Notes: a model not told the origin generated them from the letters alone. Shown: positions 1 through 5,901, numbered from the stretch's first letter. The stretch: DNA of 9,457 nucleotides from JAADIV01 sp964439085 (GCA_964439085.1 CAYTNB010000107.1:1-9457); one strand, 5' to 3'. Program-made: numbers and translations.

Positions 1-29
1 ATCCAGGAAGGCTGTTTTTTTGCTGCCAT
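1..29 (-). CDS. 5' end of an unidentified gene (partial)
   Basis: On the minus strand an ATG at 29-27 opens a frame that runs off the window edge and reads MAAKKQPSW, a plausible protein N-terminus. It would be co-directional with rlpA and xseA, and the gap to the rlpA stop would be occupied by a repeat copy, as in the other gaps of this region. No convincing Shine-Dalgarno sequence is visible, and nine codons are too few to identify a product. The competing reading is the C-terminus of a plus-strand gene: the frame from base 1 is open for 30 codons up to a TAA at 91-93 inside the repeat. I favour the minus-strand reading but weakly. Confidence 0.3.
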
Positions 30-49
30 ACAGGCTGTATCTTTTAGAT

Positions 50-130
50 ATTTAATCACCGGGGGAATAAATTCTTTTCTAAAAAACAGGTAAGCGCAGA
101 CTCCGAGAAAATAATTTGTAACGTACTAAT
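50..130 (+). repeat. Palindromic intergenic repeat, copy D (left arm deleted)
   Basis: This is a decayed copy of the repeat seen intact at 4296-4410. The outer left end (ATTTAATCACC then GGGGG, 50-65) is joined directly to the loop segment (ATAAATTCTTTTCTAAAAAAC), so the left palindrome arm and the bases around it are missing. The right arm AGGTAAGCGCAGACTCCGA is intact at 88-106 and is followed by the usual GAGAAAA tail and a GTACTAAT right end. It fills the gap between the rlpA stop and the putative minus-strand gene at 1-29. Its orientation is opposite to that of the neighbouring copy C. Confidence 0.75.
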
Positions 131-137
131 ATTTCGT

Positions 138-794
138 CTATATATTCACTGTTTCCACTCTTACCATGGCTGTACCTTTTTGCAAATAACCAAGCTGTTG
201 GGCGGCTCCGGCACTTAGATCAATTATCCGCCCCTGCACAAATGGGCCTCGGTCATTGACTCGCACAATTATTGACTTGCCATTATCAAGATTTGTGACT
301 CTGACATGGGTTGGCAGGGGAAGATATTTATGGGCTGCGGTGGGCAATGATGGGTTAAATACTTCGCCATTGGCGGTCATGGTGCCGCCCTTCTGCCTCC
401 TGGTTTCTTCGCCGTACCAAGAGGCAATACCCACTTCATGATAGGAGGATGCCTGTGATACACTCATCGGCCGATAATGATGGCCTCGCACAACATATGG
501 AGAGTTTTTTACCTTGCCCTGCCGGATGGCCTCTTTGGGCGATAGCCCTGCCACAGAATCAATGCTGGTGGTCATGGGCCAATTTAAAGGGGCTGAAACC
601 ACATGAAAGGTTATTTTACCAAGTTTGTAGGTCAGGCGCAGGGTACCGGCCCCGACTTTAACCACAAATTTGGTGGTCTTGTAAGCCGCCTTGACTGTGC
701 CCTTGGTAATGTTATAAGTGGTGCCTACCACCCCACAGGCGTACAACGATATGGTTAGTAAAGCACACGCTGTCAGTTTGATTTTGGGGTTCAT
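138..794 (-). CDS. rlpA: RlpA-like septal ring lytic transglycosylase, lipoprotein
   Basis: The 218-residue product is a predicted outer-membrane lipoprotein. A short signal peptide ends in a lipobox-like LYAC with the lipidated cysteine at residue 20; Tyr at -2 is slightly unusual, and Gly at +2 fits outer-membrane sorting. The C-terminal half (about 120-215) is a double-psi beta-barrel domain with the RlpA signatures GIASWYGEE, TANGEVFNP, TAAHKYLPLPT and VNDRGPF; the Asp of the last motif corresponds to the presumed catalytic acid. RlpA cleaves peptidoglycan strands that lack stem peptides and acts at septa. No SPOR domain follows, so septal targeting by naked glycan is not evident. Residues 25-66 are an alternating Lys/Thr/Tyr/Val stretch of unknown role. 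No strong ribosome site is visible. Repeat copies lie on both sides. Family assignment is firm; the exact activity is inferred. Confidence 0.9.
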   Translation of the reverse strand: MNPKIKLTACALLTISLYACGVVGTTYNITKGTVKAAYKTTKFVVKVGAGTLRLTYKLGKITFHVVSAPLNWPMTTSIDSVAGLSPKEAIRQGKVKNSPYVVRGHHYRPMSVSQASSYHEVGIASWYGEETRRQKGGTMTANGEVFNPSLPTAAHKYLPLPTHVRVTNLDNGKSIIVRVNDRGPFVQGRIIDLSAGAAQQLGYLQKGTAMVRVETVNI

Positions 795-828
795 ATTTTG
801 TAACTACTCATGTCCATATTGTAAGGGT

Positions 829-926
829 GTTTAGTACCTTAACGGATTGTTTTCGTGCTTTTTGAAAAGAATTCATAAGGAACTAGGTAAGCGTAGACTC
901 CGATACCCCCTTGTGGGGTGTTAGAC
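829..926 (-). repeat. Palindromic intergenic repeat, copy C (right arm deleted)
   Basis: Read on the minus strand from 926 it starts GTCTAACACCCC, keeps the small hairpin (ACCCC 905-909 pairing with GGGGT 915-919), the complete left arm (complement of 885-903) and the CCTTAT loop segment. It then jumps from TTTTCAAAAA to GCACGAAAACAATC, having lost the right palindrome arm. The right end GGTACTAAAC (complement of 829-838) is present. It lies 52 bp after the xseA stop and ends 34 bp before the rlpA start, in the same orientation relative to the downstream gene as copies A and B. Confidence 0.8.
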
Positions 927-978
927 TGCTTGTAGCAGGCGATAGGCTGAAGTTACGAGGTTTTTAAGTTGAGGACGT

Positions 979-2328
979 TCATTTTCGTATAAGGCCAATC
1001 TTAGTTACCTTACACTCCAGACTACCATTTTTGACCTGAAGATCAAGCCGGTCGCCCAGGCTTATCTGTTTGGCACTGCGTAGTGGAATTTTATCTGGTA
1101 GTATTCGGGCGATGGCATAACCTCTAGCCAACACAGCTAGCGGGCTTACCGCCTCTAACAGAGCGGCGGCTCTCTGAAGGGCAGCCACCTTACGTTCTAT
1201 AGTGAGGTCTGTTTGTGCAAACAATTGTTCTTGCAGGCTGCTGATCTTTTGCCGGCGGGTATTGAACAGGGTCTGGGGGCTGTGACGGTAGAAATCTGTT
1301 ATGACCGTATCGGCATGGAGACGTCTGCTGGTGAGTTGGCTAATCATATTGCGCCGCAGATTATGCTCGGCCTGTCTAACTCGAAGGCGGATGCCCTGTA
1401 CGGCACCTGATGGCGTGGTCAGTAATCTGTTTTGTGTCTGTAGACGATGCCGTAAACCATTTATTTTATGACTTATTAATTGTAATAAACTGTGTTTTGT
1501 CCGGCTGATTTCCTGTCGTAGAACCTGTCTGTCCGGTAAGGCTGCTTCAGCGGCGGCTGTTGGAGTTGGGGCTCGGTAATCGGCCACAAAATCCAGGATT
1601 GTGAAGTCTATTTCATGGCCGATGGCAGAAATAATTGGTATTTCGGCATTATAAACCTCCAGGGCCAGATGCTCATCGTTAAAAGCCCAGAGGTCTTCAA
1701 TTGAACCGCCACCTCGGCAGATAACGATAACATCACATGTCTGTCGCTGCTGGATTAATTGCAGGGCGGTGATGATTGCGCCAGCCGCCTGTTCTCCCTG
1801 CATTGGCACCGGATATATTTCTATAGGTACTGCAGGAAAGCGTTTTAAAGCGATTTTGAGAAAATCATGGACTGCCGCACCCTGTGGAGAGGTGATTACA
1901 GCTATTTTTTCAGGCAGAAAGGGCGGTGCTTTTTTATTAGATGCGGCAAACAGCCCTTGGGCATTCAGCTTTTTTTTGAGTTGCTCATAGGCCATTTGCA
2001 AAGCACCAGAACCGGTAAAATCTACCGAGTCGACGATTATTTGGTAATCTCCTCTGGCCTCATACACTGAGATGCGGCCTCGGCAGATGATTTGATCCCC
2101 CTCTTTAATCGGCTTGGAAATATATCGGGCCTGGGTTTTGAATAGTACAGCCTTTAGTTGTGATTTACTGTCCTTCAGGGTGAAATATAGATGACCAGAA
2201 TAAGGTTTGCGTAAGTTCGAAACCTCGCCGCTTACTGCTATAAACGAGAAACCGTTTTCCAAAACAGCCTTTATTGAACAGGTTATTTCGGTAACCGTTT
2301 GCACGTTATTTTTTAAATTTATGAGCAT
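979..2328 (-). CDS. xseA: Exodeoxyribonuclease VII large subunit
   Basis: Catalytic subunit of exonuclease VII, which degrades single-stranded DNA from both ends in repair. An N-terminal OB fold (about residues 10-100, with SGEVSNLRKPYSGHLYFTLKD and GDYQIIV) is followed by the catalytic domain with ITSPQGAAVHDF (about 145-156), CRGGGSIEDLWAFNDE (204-219) and GHEIDFTILDFVADYRAPTPTAAAE, then a long coiled-coil region. I start at the ATG at 2328 (449 residues). From there the OB-fold TV motif lies at residues 11-12 as in E. coli, and the conserved D155, R205, H238 and D241 fall exactly at the E. coli numbers remembered as catalytic. An in-frame ATG at 2421 would add 31 residues without family resemblance. 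Neither start has a clear ribosome site. No xseB partner is seen in the window. It is divergent from the TPR gene. Confidence 0.95.
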   Translation of the reverse strand: MLINLKNNVQTVTEITCSIKAVLENGFSFIAVSGEVSNLRKPYSGHLYFTLKDSKSQLKAVLFKTQARYISKPIKEGDQIICRGRISVYEARGDYQIIVDSVDFTGSGALQMAYEQLKKKLNAQGLFAASNKKAPPFLPEKIAVITSPQGAAVHDFLKIALKRFPAVPIEIYPVPMQGEQAAGAIITALQLIQQRQTCDVIVICRGGGSIEDLWAFNDEHLALEVYNAEIPIISAIGHEIDFTILDFVADYRAPTPTAAAEAALPDRQVLRQEISRTKHSLLQLISHKINGLRHRLQTQNRLLTTPSGAVQGIRLRVRQAEHNLRRNMISQLTSRRLHADTVITDFYRHSPQTLFNTRRQKISSLQEQLFAQTDLTIERKVAALQRAAALLEAVSPLAVLARGYAIARILPDKIPLRSAKQISLGDRLDLQVKNGSLECKVTKIGLIRK

Positions 2329-2440
2329 AAATACATTTTTTTGTTGAGCGAATGGGCTGGTAGGTAGTATCGTATGCGGCTTTGATACTTGTATTTTAAA
2401 ATGCCATAGGCAAACATACAAGCAAAAAAATGGATAATGT

Positions 2441-2459
2441 GATAATGATGAGAATTATT
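2441..2459. promoter_or_regulatory. Possible Fur-type operator palindrome
   Basis: GATAATGATGAGAATTATT matches the 19-bp Fur consensus GATAATGATAATCATTATC at 15 of 19 positions, and another GATAAT hexamer lies just upstream at 2433-2438. It sits in the divergent gap between xseA and the TPR gene. Neither neighbour has an obvious iron role, and AT-rich intergenic DNA produces such matches by chance, so this is only a candidate. Confidence 0.3.
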
Positions 2460-2534
2460 CCCGCTCAGGTTAGTGATAAATCTTGAAGGGAATGCAGGCT
2501 ATCGCCCAACAACGAAACCACCGGAGAAAAATTC

Positions 2535-3218
2535 ATGGCAGAGCAAGATGTATTTAATAAAAAGCACGCTGATGTTGTGGCAAAGGACGAAAGGGCAATT
2601 CTGGAAGAGTTGAGTCTGCCACCAGCAGTTATCGAGTTTATTCGCAAAAATGAGAAAAACCTCAAGGTGGGGATTATTATCTTCCTGGTAGTAGTCGTTG
2701 CTATCGAGGGTTATAAAAAATATACCTCGGTGCAGACGGAGAAATCCTCAACTCTGCTCTATACAGCCCTACAGACCGCAGATGATACCCAAAAGGTTAA
2801 TCTCTTAAAGCAGTTAACGGATAAGTATGACCGTACCGGCAGTGGAATTTGGGCCAATATTGAATTGGGACATTTGGCTTTCAAAAAAGGGGATTTTGCC
2901 AAGGCCGCCGGAGTGTTTGAGGCGGTTTTGGGGAATATGTCTGATGACAATACAGCTTATCCCCTGGTGCAATACAGCTTGGCCCAGGCCTACGAAAATC
3001 TTGATAATGTTGAAAAAGCCAAAGGGGCCTTCTTGAAGTTAGCCCAAATTGCCGGTTTTGCAGGCAAGGGAGATTTGGGGCTGGCAAGAATTTATGAAAA
3101 ACACGGTGATCCAGAACAGGCGCTGACCTACTATAAGGAATATGCCGAGTTGCCGGAAACTCAGCCTGGCCCCACTAAGGACTGGGTTCTTGCGAAAATA
3201 GATCAGCTTAAAAAATAG
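2535..3218 (+). CDS. Membrane-anchored tetratricopeptide-repeat protein (YfgM/TPR_21-like)
   Basis: The 227-residue product has a charged cytoplasmic N-terminus (1-40), a single transmembrane segment at about 44-60 (VGIIIFLVVVVAIEGY) and a C-terminal region of TPR-like helix pairs at roughly 105-134, 141-172 and 175-205, with the usual small/aromatic pattern (for example ELGHLAFKKGDFAKAAGVFE). One membrane helix near the N-terminus followed by periplasmic TPRs is the architecture of YfgM, the SecYEG/PpiD-associated protein, and of the TPR_21 family often found in Desulfobacterota. The molecular role here is not known. The start ATG is preceded by GGAGA at a suitable distance. It stands alone between divergent xseA and panC. 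A candidate terminator follows. Confidence 0.8.
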   Translation: MAEQDVFNKKHADVVAKDERAILEELSLPPAVIEFIRKNEKNLKVGIIIFLVVVVAIEGYKKYTSVQTEKSSTLLYTALQTADDTQKVNLLKQLTDKYDRTGSGIWANIELGHLAFKKGDFAKAAGVFEAVLGNMSDDNTAYPLVQYSLAQAYENLDNVEKAKGAFLKLAQIAGFAGKGDLGLARIYEKHGDPEQALTYYKEYAELPETQPGPTKDWVLAKIDQLKK

Positions 3219-3234
3219 CCAGGATTAGTCTTTA

Positions 3235-3270
3235 TGGCTTGTTTTGTGTCAAAAATAGCCAAAACTTTTT
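3235..3270 (+). terminator. Candidate intrinsic terminator after the TPR gene
   Basis: TGGCT (3235-3239) pairs with AGCCA (3257-3261), and inside it TTTTG (3242-3246) pairs with CAAAA (3250-3254) around a TGT loop, separated by a 2x2 internal loop. AAAAC and then five T residues (3266-3270) follow. The stem is AT-rich and the T run is short. TGGCT can alternatively pair with the upstream AGCCA at 3217-3221, because an 11-bp direct repeat (AAAAATAGCCA) occurs at 3211-3221 and 3251-3261. Confidence 0.4.
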
Positions 3271-3381
3271 GAATATGGGTCGTCTCTGTCATGTATGACA
3301 TTTATGCTCTTCAAAGGTACACTGGCCCGAGTTCTGCTCTACGGCGGGACTAAACAGAGTCTTAAGAATGGGATTGTTTAA

Positions 3382-4236
3382 GTGGATGTGATTTCTGATT
3401 TGGCCGCAATGACTGCTTGGTCAAGGGGGAGGAGGTCTGTCGGCCAGACCATTGCCCTGGTTCCAACCATGGGGTGTTTACATGCTGGTCATCTCAGGTT
3501 GGTGCGTGAGGCTGGACGCCGGGCTGATCTGGTTGTTGTGAGTATTTTTGTAAACCCCACCCAATTTGGTCCTGATGAAGATTATGACCGTTATCCCCGT
3601 ACGTTTAATGAAGATAGACAGGCTGTGGAGAATATTGGGGCGGCAGTGTTGTTTGCCCCTGAAGCCGACAAGATGTATTCAGTGGAATCTCAAAGCACGG
3701 TTCGTGTTAGCCGGGTGAGCAAGGGGCTTTGCGGTGCCGCACGACCGGGGCATTTTGACGGAGTGGCGACGGTGGTTGCTAAGCTGTTCAATATCGTGGC
3801 ACCGCATACTGCCATATTCGGAGAGAAAGATTTTCAGCAACTTGCAGTTATTCGAGCTATGGTTCGAGATCTGAATTTTGATCTGGAAGTTGTTGGACAT
3901 CCTGTTGTTCGTGAGGGCGATGGTCTGGCAATGAGCTCAAGAAATCGCTATCTAAACGGGGCGGAACGAAAATCAGCTCTTCGTCTTTCTCACGCTTTGC
4001 AAAATGCCCGTCGTCAGATTCAGGATGGGGAAAGAGACTGCCGGAATATTTTGAGATATGTCCATGAATCTTTGGCTATTGATCCCCTGATTATGGTGGA
4101 TTATGCGAAGATTGTTGACGATATCACCCTAGTTGAGCACGAGACGGTGGATGAGTCTTCCATCTTGGCTATGGCAGTGATAATAGGTCAGACTCGTTTG
4201 ATTGATAATGGCCATCTGCTACCAGCAAATCAATAA
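3382..4236 (+). CDS. panC: Pantothenate synthetase (pantoate-beta-alanine ligase)
   Basis: Cytoplasmic enzyme that condenses pantoate with beta-alanine at the expense of ATP (to AMP and pyrophosphate), the last step of pantothenate synthesis. The 284 residues are of normal family length. Visible signatures: ALVPTMGCLHAGH with the HxGH nucleotidyl-transferase motif at 34-37, FVNPTQFGPDEDYDRYPR at 56-73, CGAARPGHFDGVATVV (about 117-132), FGEKDFQQL (146-154) and the KMSKS-equivalent SSRNRYL (185-191). The start is a GTG at 3382; the N-terminus MDVISDLAAMTAWS fits the family, and the two nearby ATG codons at 3368 and 3386 are out of frame. No good ribosome site is seen. Its beta-alanine supplier panD follows, separated by repeat copy A; panB and panE are not in the window. 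Confidence 0.96.
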   Translation: MDVISDLAAMTAWSRGRRSVGQTIALVPTMGCLHAGHLRLVREAGRRADLVVVSIFVNPTQFGPDEDYDRYPRTFNEDRQAVENIGAAVLFAPEADKMYSVESQSTVRVSRVSKGLCGAARPGHFDGVATVVAKLFNIVAPHTAIFGEKDFQQLAVIRAMVRDLNFDLEVVGHPVVREGDGLAMSSRNRYLNGAERKSALRLSHALQNARRQIQDGERDCRNILRYVHESLAIDPLIMVDYAKIVDDITLVEHETVDESSILAMAVIIGQTRLIDNGHLLPANQ

Positions 4237-4295
4237 AAAAATGGATGTAGGCGCATATATTCTGCCGCCCCGGATTACTGGTATCTTTTTAAATA

Positions 4296-4410
4296 ATCTA
4301 ACACCCCATGAGGGGGTATCGGAGTCTACGCTTACCTAGTACCTTATAAATTTTCTTCTAAAAAACAGGTAAGCGCAGACTCCGAGAAAACAATCTGTAA
4401 GGTGCTAAAT
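4296..4410 (+). repeat. Palindromic intergenic repeat, copy A (complete)
   Basis: Complete 115-bp copy. In order: left end ATCTAAC (4296-4302); a small hairpin ACCCC/GGGGT (4303-4307 and 4313-4317); left arm TCGGAGTCTACGCTTACCT (4319-4337); a 29-nt AT-rich loop; right arm AGGTAAGCGCAGACTCCGA (4367-4385); GAAAACAATC; right end GGTGCTAAAT (4401-4410). The arms pair over 19 bp with one mismatch (A against C on this strand, a G-T wobble on the other). The ends are themselves an imperfect inverted pair. A second version of the right end (16 bp, 13 identical) occurs at 4422-4437. The copy ends 40 bp before the panD start. Confidence 0.9.
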
Positions 4411-4450
4411 CTATAAAATAGCTATAAGGCGTTAAATAAAAGGAATAGAA

Positions 4451-4804
4451 ATGCAGCATCAAATGCTGAAATGCAAGATTCATAGAGCAAGTATTACAGA
4501 GGCTAATTTGGAGTACGAAGGTAGCCTGACCGTTGATAGAGTCATTATGGACAAGGTGGGGTTGTTGCCCTATGAAAAGATTTACGTTTACAATATAAAT
4601 AATGGTGAACGCTTTGAAACCTATGTAATGAGCGGGATTCCTGATTCCAAGGTCATTTGTCTTAATGGTGCCGCTGCCCGCAAGGGGCTGGTGGGTGATT
4701 TGATTATCATCGTTAGTTACGGCCTGTACGGGGAAGACGAACTGCAGGACTACAAACCACATATTGTGCTGCTTAATCCCGATAACTCCATTAAAAAAAT
4801 CTAA
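4451..4804 (+). CDS. panD: Aspartate 1-decarboxylase precursor
   Basis: Pyruvoyl enzyme making beta-alanine from L-aspartate for PanC. The 117-residue proenzyme has the self-cleavage site Gly24-Ser25 in YEGSLTVD, so processing gives a 24-residue beta chain and an alpha chain with an N-terminal pyruvoyl group. Family residues are present at their usual numbers: K9, H11, Y22, R54, T57, Y58 and N72 (LNGAAA). Start ATG 4451 has AAGGA a few bases upstream. The gene lies between two nearly identical direct repeats (copies A and B), and its TAA stop (4802-4804) is part of the left end of copy B. A PanM/PanZ maturation factor is not visible. It probably works with the adjacent panC, but co-transcription through the repeat is not certain. 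Confidence 0.96.
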   Translation: MQHQMLKCKIHRASITEANLEYEGSLTVDRVIMDKVGLLPYEKIYVYNINNGERFETYVMSGIPDSKVICLNGAAARKGLVGDLIIIVSYGLYGEDELQDYKPHIVLLNPDNSIKKI

Positions 4805-4913
4805 CACCCCACGAGGGGGTATCGGAGTCTACGCTTACCTAGTACCTTATAAATTTTTTTCTAAAAAACAGGTAAGCGCAGACTCCGAGAAAACAATCTA
4901 TAAGGTACCAACC
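4799..4913 (+). repeat. Palindromic intergenic repeat, copy B (complete)
   Basis: Same length and order as copy A, with only three differences over the first 105 bp, all transitions: one in the small hairpin loop (ACGAG instead of ATGAG), one in the large loop and one near the right end. The left arm is at 4822-4840, the right arm at 4870-4888, and a slightly divergent right end (GGTACCAACC) follows. The left end ATCTAAC overlaps the panD stop codon. The repeat ends 27 bp before the mqnB start. Confidence 0.9.
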
Positions 4914-4924
4914 CCCAATTGGGG
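4913..4924. repeat. Perfect 12-bp palindrome upstream of mqnB
   Basis: CCCCAATTGGGG lies 16 bp before the mqnB ATG, immediately after repeat copy B. As RNA it can form a four-pair GC hairpin with an AATT loop in the leader. The GGGG is the only purine-rich run before the start and is too far away (16 nt) for an ideal ribosome site. It could be an operator half-pair or simply chance. Confidence 0.35.
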
Positions 4925-4940
4925 ATAAATAAAATTTCCC

Positions 4941-5591
4941 ATGCTTCTAGTCGTTACCGCAACCGAGCGTGAAATGTCTCCGGTACGTCGCATATTTGCC
5001 GATAATAAAGACTGGCAGCCTTTGGTTACTGGCGTTGGATGCCTGGAAACGGCGGCTGTCCTTGGTGATTATTTGCGTACTCCCCAAGGTGCGGCAATTA
5101 CGATGGTGATTAATTTCGGGGTGGCTGGAGCCTTTCTGGACACCGGTGTTGGTCTCCTTGATATATGTCTTGCTGAGCGTGAGACTTTGGCTGACCTTGG
5201 CGTCTGTATTGGTGATGAAATCCTACCCCTGTCTGATCTTGCCGCCCAGGCTGAATTACCTTTGGATGAAGGCCTTTTACGTCAGGCTGAATCAGCATTA
5301 GTGAAGGCAGGCATCCCTTATTTTACAGGTACATTTGCCACAGTAAATAGCGTTAGTGGCACTGCGGGCAGGGGTAATTTTCTGCGGGATCGTGTCGGGG
5401 GCATCTGCGAAAACATGGAAGGTGCCGCTGTGACGAGAATTTGCCTTGATTTTTCCCTGCCATGCCTGGAACTGCGATGTGTGAGTAATATGGTGGAAGA
5501 CAGGAACTTGGCACGCTGGCAGCTAGATGATGCCATTGCCAAAGGAGCAGAAGCTCTAGCTGCGTTGCAATTTTGTTTTCTATGTTCGTAA
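4941..5591 (+). CDS. mqnB: Futalosine hydrolase (menaquinone biosynthesis)
   Basis: Cleaves futalosine to hypoxanthine and dehypoxanthinyl futalosine in the futalosine route to menaquinone, in the cytoplasm. The 216 residues belong to the nucleoside phosphorylase/MTA-SAH nucleosidase fold: LLVVTATEREM at the start, TGVGCLETA (30-38), NFGVAGAF (58-65), DICLAERETLADLGV (74-88), TVNSVSGT (134-141), CENMEGAAV (156-164) and ELRCVSNMVEDRN (177-189) with a following W. The SN-MV-RN(x)nW pattern, in place of the nucleosidase Ser-Asp, is what separates MqnB from MTA/SAH nucleosidases. Start ATG 4941 lacks a clear ribosome site but begins the expected first beta strand. No other mqn genes are visible. 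The main alternative is another purine nucleosidase of the same fold. Confidence 0.9.
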   Translation: MLLVVTATEREMSPVRRIFADNKDWQPLVTGVGCLETAAVLGDYLRTPQGAAITMVINFGVAGAFLDTGVGLLDICLAERETLADLGVCIGDEILPLSDLAAQAELPLDEGLLRQAESALVKAGIPYFTGTFATVNSVSGTAGRGNFLRDRVGGICENMEGAAVTRICLDFSLPCLELRCVSNMVEDRNLARWQLDDAIAKGAEALAALQFCFLCS

Positions 5592-5771
5592 AAACTATTC
5601 ATTCGATTTTATGCTTGCTGATCTGATTGGCTCACCAAAACTTCAGATTTGCCCACGTTCGTCTCTCTAACCGATAAAAAACTCTATTTCCCAGGTTCTC
5701 CTCTCCCAAATTTCGTATCGCACGGCAGTCATGCCACTCCCCTTACATAATTATTCCAAGCTCTTCATTTT

Positions 5772-5787
5772 TGTAAAGATTATGACA
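5772..5787 (+). promoter_or_regulatory. NifA upstream activator site (TGT-N10-ACA)
   Basis: TGTAAAGATTATGACA is an exact TGT-N10-ACA match, the NifA enhancer consensus. It is centred about 130 bp upstream of the expected transcription start, the usual range for NifA sites. A weaker relative, TGC-N10-ACA, lies at 5732-5747. No nifA gene is in the window, so the activator is inferred. Confidence 0.7.
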
Positions 5788-5886
5788 ATGATCGACCTCC
5801 TGTAAATATTTTATTTCAATCACCTTACTAAATAATATCGACTTAACTAGTCTGAATAACAACGAAATATTTTATTTAAGCGTGTT

Positions 5887-5901
5887 TGGCACGGCCCTTG
5901 C
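5887..5901 (+). promoter_or_regulatory. Sigma-54 (-24/-12) promoter of the nif operon
   Basis: TGGCACGGCCCTTGC matches the RpoN consensus TGGCAC-N5-TTGC perfectly, with the invariant GG (5888-5889) and GC (5900-5901) at the right spacing. Transcription should start near 5912, giving a leader of roughly 110 nt before nifH. Sigma-54 dependence together with the upstream TGT-N10-ACA site indicates NifA-type activation under nitrogen limitation. Confidence 0.93.

Noticed and set aside
1..93. Plus-strand frame from base 1 open for 30 codons, ending at TAA 91-93 inside repeat copy D
   Set aside because: It would require the repeat to be coding. A 30-codon open frame is common by chance, and the minus-strand ATG at 29 agrees better with gene order. 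Not excluded.
256..661. Two plus-strand open frames opposite rlpA
   Set aside because: The minus-strand frame encodes an unmistakable RlpA domain; the plus-strand frames have no recognisable motifs.
2329..2421. N-terminal 31-residue extension of XseA from the ATG at 2421
   Set aside because: It has no resemblance to XseA, and starting at 2328 puts the conserved catalytic residues at the E. coli numbers.
4296..4437. Integron attC sites flanking panD
   Set aside because: ATCTAAC fits RYYYAAC and GTTAAAT fits GTTRRRY for copy A, but copies B, C and D lack a proper GTTRRRY partner. No integrase is visible and the enclosed genes are housekeeping genes.
4358..4807. 149-codon minus-strand open frame antisense to panD
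   Set aside because: It covers panD, whose sequence matches the family residue by residue, and its ends fall inside the repeats; the translated product resembles nothing I know.
829..4913. CRISPR array or terminator reading of the repeats
   Set aside because: The copies are not regularly spaced by short unique spacers, and the large hairpin has no T run after either arm in the transcribed direction.
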